Shown here piece by piece: positions 1 to 7,303 of a stretch of 64,000 bases of DNA (positions are counted from its first letter, which is position 1; every line of letters begins with the position of its first letter). The DNA comes from ENR-C20 sp942493145 (GTDB lineage Bacteria > Bacillota > Clostridia > Acetivibrionales > DTU013). The notes beneath the pieces were generated by a model that was given only the letters and a program-made list of their open reading frames with translations, was not told the DNA's origin and searched no databases. Both the position numbers and the translations under genes were made by a program. The stretch is from positions 3,348,001 through 3,412,000 of the forward strand of contig OW818679.1 of the NCBI GenBank assembly GCA_942493145.1, in the 5' to 3' direction.

Positions 1-965
1 TCTCTTGTAACCACATCAATTATATTAAATACTTCTTTAGCCGATTTTCCTTTTGCATCTGCCTGTGTCCAGCCGGTTAAGAATTCCGCCACCCTGTTTA
101 AAAACACTACACGGCCCATATTATCACAGGAAATCACTCCATCGCCTACAGATATAAGCGTTGTTTCCAAAAGCTTCTTCTCTTGTGCCAGAGCTTTTTC
201 CGCCCTCTTGCGGTCAGTAATTTCCCGAATATTGCACTGGATAACCTTTTGTTGATCTACCAGATATACATTGCTGACAAACTCAACATCAATCAGTCGA
301 CCATCAGCCGTTTGAAGCGGCAAATCCTCATAACGGATATAATCATTTCGTTGTAAATCTAGGAAATTATCTATATTCGCTATAATATCTTTGAATAATC
401 CAATATCCCAGATAGATTTTTCAATGAATTGTTCCTCTGAGTAGCCTAACATCTTAATCAAAAAAGGATTCACATTCATAATCTTTCCTGTTTCTGCATC
501 CAGGATAAGAATTCCATCCTTGGCAGTTTCAAAAAGTCGTCTATATCGGAGTTCAGACACAATTAATGCTTTCTCTGCCTGCTTCATCTCGGTGATATCT
601 CTGGCTATGCCCTCATAGCCAATGACTTTACCGTCTTTATTCCATACAGGTTCAGCATTTGAAGTATGCCAGCGCCATGACCCATCACTGTGTTGTACTC
701 GGTATTCGGCATCAACTGTCCGCTGTCCCGATTCAGCCACATCATTCATTAAGTCCATGCATTTTGTAATATCATCAGGATGGACAAATTTCTGGAAGGG
801 CTGTCCAACTACTTGATTCACATGGTGCCCAAGCAGCAATGTCCATGCTGGAGAAACAAAGTTGAATATCCTATCAGAGTTGAGCGAATAAATAATGCCG
901 CCACTGTTCGTTATCAACCTGCTGTATCTTTCTTCACTACCCGTCGCTTCTTTCTCCTCAGACAT
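1..965 (-). CDS. Multi-PAS sensor protein, C-terminal part beyond window
   Basis: The frame opens with ATG at 965 behind a strong GAGGAGGGGG ribosome binding site and stays open to base 1, so about 321 N-terminal residues are present and the output domain is missing. At least three PAS repeats are visible: one at about residues 10-125 (contains FVHPDD and ends in the typical GIARDITE segment), one at about 130-255 (ends in NIREITDRKRAEKAL) and the start of a third from about 265. PAS domains sense small ligands or redox state and pass a signal to a kinase, GGDEF or similar module. No transmembrane segment lies in the visible part, so it is probably cytosolic. The output domain cannot be judged from this window. 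Confidence 0.85.
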   Translation of the reverse strand, partial: MSEEKEATGSEERYSRLITNSGGIIYSLNSDRIFNFVSPAWTLLLGHHVNQVVGQPFQKFVHPDDITKCMDLMNDVAESGQRTVDAEYRVQHSDGSWRWHTSNAEPVWNKDGKVIGYEGIARDITEMKQAEKALIVSELRYRRLFETAKDGILILDAETGKIMNVNPFLIKMLGYSEEQFIEKSIWDIGLFKDIIANIDNFLDLQRNDYIRYEDLPLQTADGRLIDVEFVSNVYLVDQQKVIQCNIREITDRKRAEKALAQEKKLLETTLISVGDGVISCDNMGRVVFLNRVAEFLTGWTQADAKGKSAKEVFNIIDVVTR

Positions 966-1046
966 GAATTATACCCCCTCCTCAATTTCTACTTCTCCCT
1001 TGGTAAAGCATAAATTGCTCCAAGCAAAAAATACGAAAATTATCAA

Positions 1047-1367
1047 TTAGGTTTGCATCCAATCTACTAATTTCAACTGTATTTCTTTATCAATCAGGTT
1101 TTTATCCGAATAATTCCAACATATAGCACCAGTTGCAATTACAGCAATCGATAGGAGTATGATACATATTAAATTAAATCCCTTTCCTCTTTTTTTCTTG
1201 ATTGATTCAAAACATGCCTGGGAGTTTTCTCCCCTCCTTTTTTCAATCGCTGATATTTGTGGAGTCTCATCTGGCATCATTTTATGAAAATATTCCACCT
1301 TACTACCGCAGTTGTCACAAATTCTATCAAATAACTCCAGATTCATTCTGCAGTTCTCGCAAATCAT
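1047..1367 (-). CDS. Zinc-ribbon membrane protein, 106 aa
   Basis: Small protein beginning with a zinc-ribbon-like pair of CxxC motifs (CENC at residues 3-6 and CDNC at about 17-20). A charged linker follows, then one hydrophobic membrane span at about residues 66-84 and a short tail. A clear AGGAGGT ribosome binding site precedes ATG 1367. Such proteins (zinc ribbon followed by a single span) are common and uncharacterised in Firmicutes. It lies just downstream of the penicillin-binding protein gene in the same direction with a gap of about 90 bases, so co-transcription is possible. Function unknown. Confidence 0.7.
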   Translation of the reverse strand: MICENCRMNLELFDRICDNCGSKVEYFHKMMPDETPQISAIEKRRGENSQACFESIKKKRGKGFNLICIILLSIAVIATGAICWNYSDKNLIDKEIQLKLVDWMQT

Positions 1368-1457
1368 ATATACCTCCTTTTACTCCTAAACACCTTGTGT
1401 AAGGTGACTATATTATATGAGAATACCATTAGCTTTTTTTCTTCCATCGCATGCTTT

Positions 1458-3977
1458 TTAGTTTGCCTCAGGTTTCGGTATCGCTTCTGGTTTCGGTGTT
1501 TCGTCTGGTTTCGGGGTTTCCACTGGTGTCGGGGTTTCTTCTGGTGTCGGGGTTTCCTCTGGTGCTCCATGAATATTGCAGTATTCACCTCCACCTGCAG
1601 CAAGCTCGTAAGCGACATCCTTTGGAGCCTTCTCACCTGGTATTAAAGGAATGTATAGTACCTGTCGTTGAATAAATACCTTCTCCAATACTTTGTCAAT
1701 CGGGCAATACAGTCCTGCCAACAGGTGTACCTTATATCCAAATAAGTTGTATTGGCTTTCAGTACATACCTTGGCTTGGACATGTACATTACATAAATCA
1801 TCACCTTTAGGTTCTGTACCTTTAATAAAATATTCAACTCTGGTCGCATTGCCTCTTGGATCTTTAGCACAGAGTGAGGTTGCTTTTTTACCTGAGTAAA
1901 TGCATATTGTCTTCTTTACCAGACCTGAACCTGCAGGGAAGTCTTTTGGCTTAAGGTTCTTGTGAACATTAGCCATGACAGCCGCCCAAATCTTCAATGC
2001 CTGATTGTACTCTGTAGATTTGAGTGTTATTGGTTTGATTTTATTGTCATAACCATACCAGGTTGCTGCAACATAATAGGGCGTATAGCCTACAAACCAT
2101 TTATCTCTGTTGTCACTTGTAGTACCGGTTTTACCGGCTACAGGCATACCGATGGTCTTTTCGTTAACAAAAGAAGCAGCGGTGCCTCCATGAGGGTATG
2201 GCGAGTCCCGCGGTTTAGTAACCCCCTTCATCATATCCACCATAATAAAAGCTGTCTGTTCACTGTACACTGCTTCATATTTGGGCTTCTTATCAATCAT
2301 GACCTTTTCCTGACTATCCTTTACCATTGTAAAGGTCGTAGGTTCATAGTACATTCCTTTATGTGCAAATGGTACATAGGCAGCGGCCATTTGAAGAGGA
2401 TTTACACCTTTATACAAACCACCGAGTGCAAGAGATATCCATTTTTCATCGGGTCTGTCTATACCAACCTTTTTAAGGTAAGCTATTGAATTATCCGGTG
2501 TGAGGATGTCTCTCCAGATTTGCGCTGCAACAACGTTTATCGAACTTTTCAGTGCATTACGCACGCTGGTTAATCCATCATACTTGCTGTCATAATTGAT
2601 AGGGTAAGGTTTACTCGCATCTTTTCCATTTAACATATAGACAGGTTTATCATCAATTATAGTAGCCGGAGTAATCAAATGCATATCTATGGCAGGAGCA
2701 TAAACCGCAATCGGTTTTATGCTGGAACCGGGTGATCTGCGCATTAGCGAAGAGGAAGCTCTGTTCATGATATTGTCACCTGCTTTTTTACCATAGCCGC
2801 CGTAAATTGCCTTTACCTGCCCGTTTTCAGCATCGAGTATAACCATGGCTGCCTGAGGAAGTTCAAAAAGCTTTATTGCATCCTTGTTTATATTCGGGAA
2901 ATACTCATCGTCAAGGAATACTGCATCCATACATGCCTGGATATCAGGATCCATTGTTGTGTATATCTCAAGGCCACCGTTATATATCAAAGTCAGTGCC
3001 AGTGTTGAAGACATATTGTAATCTTTCATCAAAGCCACCTTGACGTCTGTAATGACCTGGTCAACAAAGTAACTTTGGACACTGACTGCCTTTACAGCTT
3101 CCAGGTTGGGCAAGGCATATTTTAATTCTTCCTTAAGTGTCTGCTCGTATTGCCTTTGATCTATTTTACCCAACTCAAGCATTTTTTTAAGTATAGTCTC
3201 TTGACGTCCCTTTGCTTTAGCCCTCCCCGTTTCAGTTAAAGGGTCATAGGTACCGGGATTATTGGTTATTCCGGCAAGCACAGCGCACTGTGCAAGAGAT
3301 AGCTTCCATACATCCATGCCGAAATACTTTCTGGAGGCTGATTGAACTCCATAACAACTATGACCCCAATAGCAGATATTCATATACAATTCAAGTATTT
3401 GCGATTTACTACACTTTTTTTCAAGCTGAATTGCTGCATACCATTCCTGTACTTTTCTTTCCAGCGATCGTTGCGTGTTCCCGGTTATATTCTTTACCAC
3501 CTGCTGTGTGATGGTACTTCCACCTCGGGTAGCACCTGGATTGTTTGTAATAATGTTTTTAATCAAGCTAAGGCCCACATTAGCAATACCTTTGATGTCT
3601 ATGCCGGAATGTGTTTCAAAACGTTCATCTTCTATCGCAATAATTGCATCCTTTAAAAATTTGGGTGCTTGCTCGTATGACACCGGCTCACTGTCTCTGT
3701 TGTCCTTTCCGGTGAGCTTTGATATGACATTACCCTCATCGTCGTATATAAAAGTGGTTTTGTTGAAAGCCATGGCCAGTTGCTCATCTTTAATTGGCTG
3801 TGCTGTATTTATGTAACCGGCAATTGCTCCGCCTATAATACCTGCTGCACAACAAAAGAGAGCAATAAATGATATGATAACTATTCTAATACCAATAAAT
3901 ATAACTTTTCTGCCCCATGCAGACTTTTTGTTGTTCTTTACTGATTCCGAAGAAGCAGGTGATAAATTGGACTTCAA
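1458..3977 (-). CDS. Class A penicillin-binding protein (PBP1A-like)
   Basis: Bifunctional peptidoglycan glycosyltransferase/transpeptidase of 839 aa, anchored by one membrane span (about residues 24-55) with the catalytic domains outside. The glycosyltransferase domain has the EDERF motif with catalytic Glu116 and the RGGSTITQQ motif at about 151-159. The transpeptidase domain has SSIK with the active serine at 418, SIN at 479-481 and KTGT at 616-619. The start is TTG at 3977, set by GGAGG five bases upstream. The C-terminus is a low-complexity tail of Pro/Thr/Glu hexapeptides (see the repeat at 1470-1559). A 67-aa gene lies just upstream in the same direction. It synthesises and crosslinks cell wall; which of several paralogues it is cannot be told. 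Confidence 0.95.
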   Translation of the reverse strand: MKSNLSPASSESVKNNKKSAWGRKVIFIGIRIVIISFIALFCCAAGIIGGAIAGYINTAQPIKDEQLAMAFNKTTFIYDDEGNVISKLTGKDNRDSEPVSYEQAPKFLKDAIIAIEDERFETHSGIDIKGIANVGLSLIKNIITNNPGATRGGSTITQQVVKNITGNTQRSLERKVQEWYAAIQLEKKCSKSQILELYMNICYWGHSCYGVQSASRKYFGMDVWKLSLAQCAVLAGITNNPGTYDPLTETGRAKAKGRQETILKKMLELGKIDQRQYEQTLKEELKYALPNLEAVKAVSVQSYFVDQVITDVKVALMKDYNMSSTLALTLIYNGGLEIYTTMDPDIQACMDAVFLDDEYFPNINKDAIKLFELPQAAMVILDAENGQVKAIYGGYGKKAGDNIMNRASSSLMRRSPGSSIKPIAVYAPAIDMHLITPATIIDDKPVYMLNGKDASKPYPINYDSKYDGLTSVRNALKSSINVVAAQIWRDILTPDNSIAYLKKVGIDRPDEKWISLALGGLYKGVNPLQMAAAYVPFAHKGMYYEPTTFTMVKDSQEKVMIDKKPKYEAVYSEQTAFIMVDMMKGVTKPRDSPYPHGGTAASFVNEKTIGMPVAGKTGTTSDNRDKWFVGYTPYYVAATWYGYDNKIKPITLKSTEYNQALKIWAAVMANVHKNLKPKDFPAGSGLVKKTICIYSGKKATSLCAKDPRGNATRVEYFIKGTEPKGDDLCNVHVQAKVCTESQYNLFGYKVHLLAGLYCPIDKVLEKVFIQRQVLYIPLIPGEKAPKDVAYELAAGGGEYCNIHGAPEETPTPEETPTPVETPKPDETPKPEAIPKPEAN
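1470..1559 (-). repeat. Five 18-bp units encoding Pro-rich hexapeptide tail
   Basis: The last 30 residues before EAN at the end of the penicillin-binding protein are five hexapeptides of type EETPTP, EETPTP, VETPKP, DETPKP and EAIPKP, each encoded by an 18-bp direct repeat. Such tails often vary in copy number between strains and probably span or contact the wall; that is inference. Confidence 0.85.
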
Positions 3978-4025
3978 ATTGGCCTCCTTGAGTCAGATGT
4001 CCATCAATATAACTCCTGATGCATT

Positions 4026-4229
4026 TTATCTATCACAGGATAATATATATACTTTAGTATCGATCTCAGGAATAAACTCCAATGAGTTTTTATCCTGTCC
4101 CCTTAATACTTCTGGCCATACTGCTTTTGCAGCGTCACCAATCTTTCCGCCTTCTCCACCAGCATCTGAAAGTGCCTGCTGAATTTCTTCATTTTGTAAC
4201 TGTAATCGTTCAGGTATAAAATATTCCAT
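4026..4229 (-). CDS. Small acidic protein of unknown function, 67 aa
   Basis: Short soluble protein starting MEYFIPERLQ and rich in Glu, Gln and Gly. ATG 4229 is preferred because AAAGGAG lies 8 bases upstream; an in-frame TTG 18 bases earlier overlaps this ribosome binding site. I do not recognise a family. It sits 48 bases before the penicillin-binding protein in the same direction and may share its transcript. An 18-bp palindrome and a 10-bp tandem repeat lie in its upstream region. Confidence 0.6.
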   Translation of the reverse strand: MEYFIPERLQLQNEEIQQALSDAGGEGGKIGDAAKAVWPEVLRGQDKNSLEFIPEIDTKVYILSCDR

Positions 4230-4274
4230 AATAATAACTCCTTTCAAAACTTACTTGTTGTTTAAATGACTCGC

Positions 4275-4294
4275 TGCTTATTCCTGCTTATTCC
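4275..4294. repeat. Perfect 10-bp tandem repeat
   Basis: Two adjoining copies of TGCTTATTCC, directly next to the 18-bp palindrome at 4296-4313 and upstream of the 67-aa gene. Possibly part of the same regulatory region. Confidence 0.8.
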
Positions 4295-4295
4295 A

Positions 4296-4313
4296 TGAAT
4301 GAGCATTCATTCA
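4296..4313. promoter_or_regulatory. 18-bp palindrome resembling a TetR/FadR-type operator
   Basis: TGAATGA, four bases, TCATTCA: perfect 7-bp inverted arms. From memory the Bacillus FadR (TetR family) operator consensus is TGAATGA-N4-TCATTCA, which this fits exactly. It lies 67 bp upstream of the 67-aa gene at 4229. No fatty-acid gene or TetR gene is adjacent, so the regulator and target are inferred only. Confidence 0.5.
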
Positions 4314-4608
4314 CATGATATTAAAAATTCCTTCCTCCGATTTAGAATATCGCAATCAATAACAAAGGGGTCGGTTAATAACCCTGCTTAGTTATACAAA
4401 GCCTCACTTCTAAATGCATCTGGTTGGTTATAACCGGATAAGCATCTACTTTCCGGCACACCTTCCATATATTTTTCATATTGCTTGTAGAAGAATAGAA
4501 ACGTACAAAATTATGTGATATGAAAAGATTTGTTATTGCAACTTTAATAATATACCCATTATTTGATAGATAGAAACAACATTTAAAATTATTTATATTT
4601 TCGCTGTT

Positions 4609-5349
4609 TTAAAGATATTGAACGTCTCTTAAGCAAAGTCCCTTTGGTTGAGCGATTGAAACAGTGTTCGTGAACTTTTTATTATTTAGTATCTCTTGAA
4701 CGTCTGTTGCTTTTATTTTACCTTTGCCAACCTCCAGAAGAACTCCAACAATCAACCTTGCCATATGCAGTAAAAAATCATCACTGTTTATTACAATCTC
4801 AATTACCATACCATTTTCAATAATATCCAGGGAATTTATAGTTTTTATTGTGGATTTTGAACCTTCCTTCAAACTGGTAAAGCTTTGGAAATCATGAGTT
4901 CCAATTAAATATCCGGCCGCATTTCTCATTTGAATAAGATCAAGTTTCTCTTCTGTATGATATGAATACTTTCTATTGAATACATTTCTGAATTTTCCTT
5001 TGGTAATGCTATATACATAAGTTTTTGATTTCGCATTGTGTTGTGCATGGAATCTTTCCTGTACTTCTTCAACCGATTTTACAACAATATCCTCAGGCAA
5101 AAATTCATAAAGATGATTTAATATTAGTTTTGGTGACATTTTTGAATTTGTGTGAAAATTTGCCACGTATTTTTCAGCATGAGTACCTGCATCTGTCCTT
5201 CCACATCCAATTACCTTGATTTCTTCTCCAGCCATCTTGGTAAGTACCGTTTCAATCTTTTCCTGAATTGAAAGATCATTATCTTTAAGCTTTTGCCAAC
5301 CTTTATATCTGCTTCCATCATATTGTACAATTATTTTATAGTTTTTCAT
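4609..5349 (-). CDS. truA: tRNA pseudouridine(38-40) synthase TruA
   Basis: 246 aa, the normal length for TruA. It isomerises uridines 38-40 in the anticodon arm of many tRNAs. The family motif GRTDAGTHA is present with catalytic Asp53, and the N-terminal QYDGSRYKGWQ matches the family start. GGGGA precedes ATG 5349. The next gene upstream, a tRNA dihydrouridine synthase, runs in the same direction with an 81-bp gap, giving a small tRNA-modification pair. Many Firmicutes carry truA in a ribosomal protein cluster; here it is outside one and may be a second copy. Confidence 0.93.
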   Translation of the reverse strand: MKNYKIIVQYDGSRYKGWQKLKDNDLSIQEKIETVLTKMAGEEIKVIGCGRTDAGTHAEKYVANFHTNSKMSPKLILNHLYEFLPEDIVVKSVEEVQERFHAQHNAKSKTYVYSITKGKFRNVFNRKYSYHTEEKLDLIQMRNAAGYLIGTHDFQSFTSLKEGSKSTIKTINSLDIIENGMVIEIVINSDDFLLHMARLIVGVLLEVGKGKIKATDVQEILNNKKFTNTVSIAQPKGLCLRDVQYL

Positions 5350-5430
5350 TCTTTTCCCCTTTATAAATATATTTCAACTATTATCATGCCCCAAGCAATA
5401 TGGGCCATATAACAATTCTATATGATTTCG

Positions 5431-6405
5431 TTAAACTTTAAAACTAATATTATTTTCATAGTTTTCTAAAACATTCTGTTCTTTGAATAAGCTTGAGATG
5501 GCTTCATCATAATCATACAGTCTTTCTGCTTTTTTAATTTTTTTAACATATTTTTCATTGTCAGAAAAAACTGATATCATATAAAACCAAAAGCCTTTCA
5601 TTTTGAATAAAACGTTTCTATCTCCATAAAGTATTTCCTTATAATCGCTATAAAGCTTGTCATGGAATTCTTTAAGCAATTTTTTCTCGAGTTTGATATT
5701 ATTTTTTATATCAATTATCAGCCCAGGATTGGCCAATACTCCCCTTCCTAACATCAGCGTACCTACACTGGGAAACTCATCTGTAAACTCCTTGTAATCC
5801 TTGATCGTAAAAATGTCTCCATTATAACAAACGGGATTTTTACTCATGCTCATTGCTTCTTTAAAAATTTTTAGATTAGGCTTGTTTTTATAGAAATCTT
5901 TTTGAATCCTTGGGTGAATTATTAGTTCTTCCATAGGATATTTGTTAAAGATTTCTATTATTTCATAAAACTCTTCTGGATGGTTTTTGCCTATCCTGGT
6001 TTTAATTGAGATTTTTGTATCTGTGTGAGAAAATATTTCAGATAAGAACACATCAAGTTCTTCTATTTTTGCAAGAAATCCAGCTCCTTTATTTTTTGAT
6101 ACTACCGTTCCGGAAGGGCATCCCAAATTTAGATTTATTTCATGATATCCCATTGATTTTATTTTCTTTGAAAAGTGAATAAAATCTTTTGCATTATTGG
6201 CTAATAATTGCGGAATTAAAACAAGACCTTGATTGTTTTCAGGTAAAATGTCATTTAGCTCTCTGGCTTTTAAATTTCCTCCCTGATTTACAGAAATAAA
6301 GGGCGAGAAATATTTATCTATATTATTAAAAAAAGAATTATAGGCATTTCTATATATATACCCAGTCAGACCTTCCATCGGTGCTAAATAAAAATTCATA
6401 TCCAT
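5431..6405 (-). CDS. tRNA dihydrouridine synthase
   Basis: FMN-dependent TIM-barrel enzyme of 324 aa that reduces uridines in the tRNA D-loop. It opens with YLAPMEGLTG, the FMN-binding start of the family. NLGCPSGTVV carries the catalytic Cys, and the phosphate-binding segment GRGVLANPGL is present at about 222-231. The sequence is more divergent and AT-rich than typical DusB, so I do not assign a subfamily. The ribosome binding site before ATG 6405 is weak (GGGA); a second in-frame ATG two codons later is an equal alternative start. Confidence 0.9.
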   Translation of the reverse strand: MDMNFYLAPMEGLTGYIYRNAYNSFFNNIDKYFSPFISVNQGGNLKARELNDILPENNQGLVLIPQLLANNAKDFIHFSKKIKSMGYHEINLNLGCPSGTVVSKNKGAGFLAKIEELDVFLSEIFSHTDTKISIKTRIGKNHPEEFYEIIEIFNKYPMEELIIHPRIQKDFYKNKPNLKIFKEAMSMSKNPVCYNGDIFTIKDYKEFTDEFPSVGTLMLGRGVLANPGLIIDIKNNIKLEKKLLKEFHDKLYSDYKEILYGDRNVLFKMKGFWFYMISVFSDNEKYVKKIKKAERLYDYDEAISSLFKEQNVLENYENNISFKV

Positions 6406-6475
6406 TTCCGCTTATAGTTCCCATCCCGGCAAGCTGTGTCAAAGTCTGTTTTGCCCATTTATTTCCTCCATCTTA

Positions 6476-6616
6476 TTATTCCGGTTCTGCTTGATCATCA
6501 TCATTACACCAACTACACCAACTACATTTATAGCACTCCCAGAATGGATAATCATCACTGGCCGCTCCAAGGCAACCTACGCTTTCACATTCCGACCCGC
6601 ACACAGGACACAACAT
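6476..6616 (-). CDS. Cys-rich mini-protein, 46 aa
   Basis: Starts MLCPVCG; ATG 6616 has GAGGGTG 5-6 bases upstream, better than an ATG farther upstream without a site. Eight cysteines are arranged as CxxC, C, C, C and CxxC-xx-C, implying one or two metal-binding knuckles, followed by an acidic tail. Probably a cytosolic zinc-ribbon protein of unknown role. Too short for firm family assignment. Confidence 0.5.
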   Translation of the reverse strand: MLCPVCGSECESVGCLGAASDDYPFWECYKCSWCSWCNDDDQAEPE

Positions 6617-6750
6617 ATCTACACCCTCATTATAATTTACTGGATAATATGATAGCACAAACTCACACCAATATTCCAGTCAATTTGGAGTTAAAGCCCC
6701 GGACAATGATATCACCGTAATCAGGAGGCTGTTGTACAGCCCCTGGTTAC

Positions 6751-6966
6751 TCATTTTTCAGTTGGAGGTAATTCACCAATTTTATAAGTAATACATTTTG
6801 ATGCTCTCGATACTCTGGTATTTTTAGCAATTGCCTTAACCGCTGTAGTTTTTGTACTAGTTGTCTTTTTAACTTTTGCTGGTGAGATTTTTATCTCCCT
6901 GTTGCTGCAATTTTTATTGCTGCAATTACCATTAATTATAAACGAACCACATTTGCAGAATTCCAT
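6751..6966 (-). CDS. Cys-rich N-terminus with basic tail, 71 aa
   Basis: Starts MEFCKCG with a GGAGG ribosome binding site. The first 22 residues carry four cysteines (CKC and C-x4-C) typical of a small metal-binding knuckle. The remainder is rich in Lys, Thr and Ala (KKTTSTKTTAVKA), a basic low-complexity stretch suited to nucleic-acid contact. It follows the same order (Cys cluster then charged tail) as its neighbour at 6476-6616. Function unknown. Confidence 0.5.
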   Translation of the reverse strand: MEFCKCGSFIINGNCSNKNCSNREIKISPAKVKKTTSTKTTAVKAIAKNTRVSRASKCITYKIGELPPTEK

Positions 6967-7098
6967 CTTTTAATTCATCCCTCCATTGTTATGTGAACTA
7001 TTAGTTTATCACAGAAATGAACACTATATTCTAAATGTTTGAAAATAATGCTATTTTGTTATGAGTTATCATTATGTGAATCACAGCACATCCTTTTA

Positions 7099-7143
7099 AT
7101 GGAAAACGGCGTAACTCCCGCACAATATCGAAAAAACATCTAG
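7099..7143 (+). pseudogene. 3' remnant of an AraC-family regulator gene
   Basis: Fourteen codons ending at TAG 7141-7143 read ENGVTPAQYRKNI, the hallmark C-terminal end of the AraC/XylS DNA-binding domain (consensus KKENGVTPxxYRK). No intact helix-turn-helix is found upstream in this frame, and the preceding sequence up to 6966 is AT-rich and does not align by eye. It appears to be the stub of a decayed gene on the strand opposite to its neighbours. Confidence 0.5.
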
Positions 7144-7204
7144 CATCCACCATCTTTGGTACTACAGCTGCTTCCAGATAGACAGTAATTTATATCATGA
7201 TTTA

Positions 7205-7244
7205 AAGGAGGAGCCCTCCGGTTTACACCTGAGGACTCCTCCTT
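7205..7244 (-). terminator. Hairpin terminator after Tan1
   Basis: Arms AAGGAGGAG and CTCCTCCTT plus inner pairs around a 12-base loop form a stable hairpin about 60 bases past the Tan1 stop on the minus strand, followed by TTTAAAT. Likely the end of the transporter-esterase-Tan1 transcript. Confidence 0.65.
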
Positions 7245-7303
7245 CTCCTGTCTTGATTTATATTAATTTTATGTTATTGATTGCGCCCATTACCAGATAC
7301 AGA

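Larger units (their letters stand above)
4230..4608. other. Intergenic region with repeats and palindromes
   Basis: This 379-bp AT-rich gap holds a 10-bp tandem repeat (4275-4294), an 18-bp palindrome (4296-4313) and the 10-bp palindrome GGTTATAACC near 4424. On the minus strand a short open stretch of about 33 codons ends at a TAA at 4392-4394 but has no start or ribosome binding site; I do not call it a gene. No RNA gene is evident. Confidence 0.5.
6967..7303. other. Intergenic region with gene remnant and terminator
   Basis: This 337-bp gap holds the AraC remnant (7099-7143) and the hairpin after Tan1 (7205-7244). Nothing else recognisable was seen in it. Confidence 0.5.

Noticed and set aside
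1364..1636. Frame with RNQTKHRNQKRYRN-like repeats opposite or beside the PBP end
   Set aside because: It is the out-of-frame reading of the 18-bp repeats in the PBP1A tail and has no ribosome binding site.
4392..4500. Open minus-strand stretch of about 33 codons ending in EALYN
   Set aside because: No start codon or ribosome binding site and no recognised family; at most a gene remnant.
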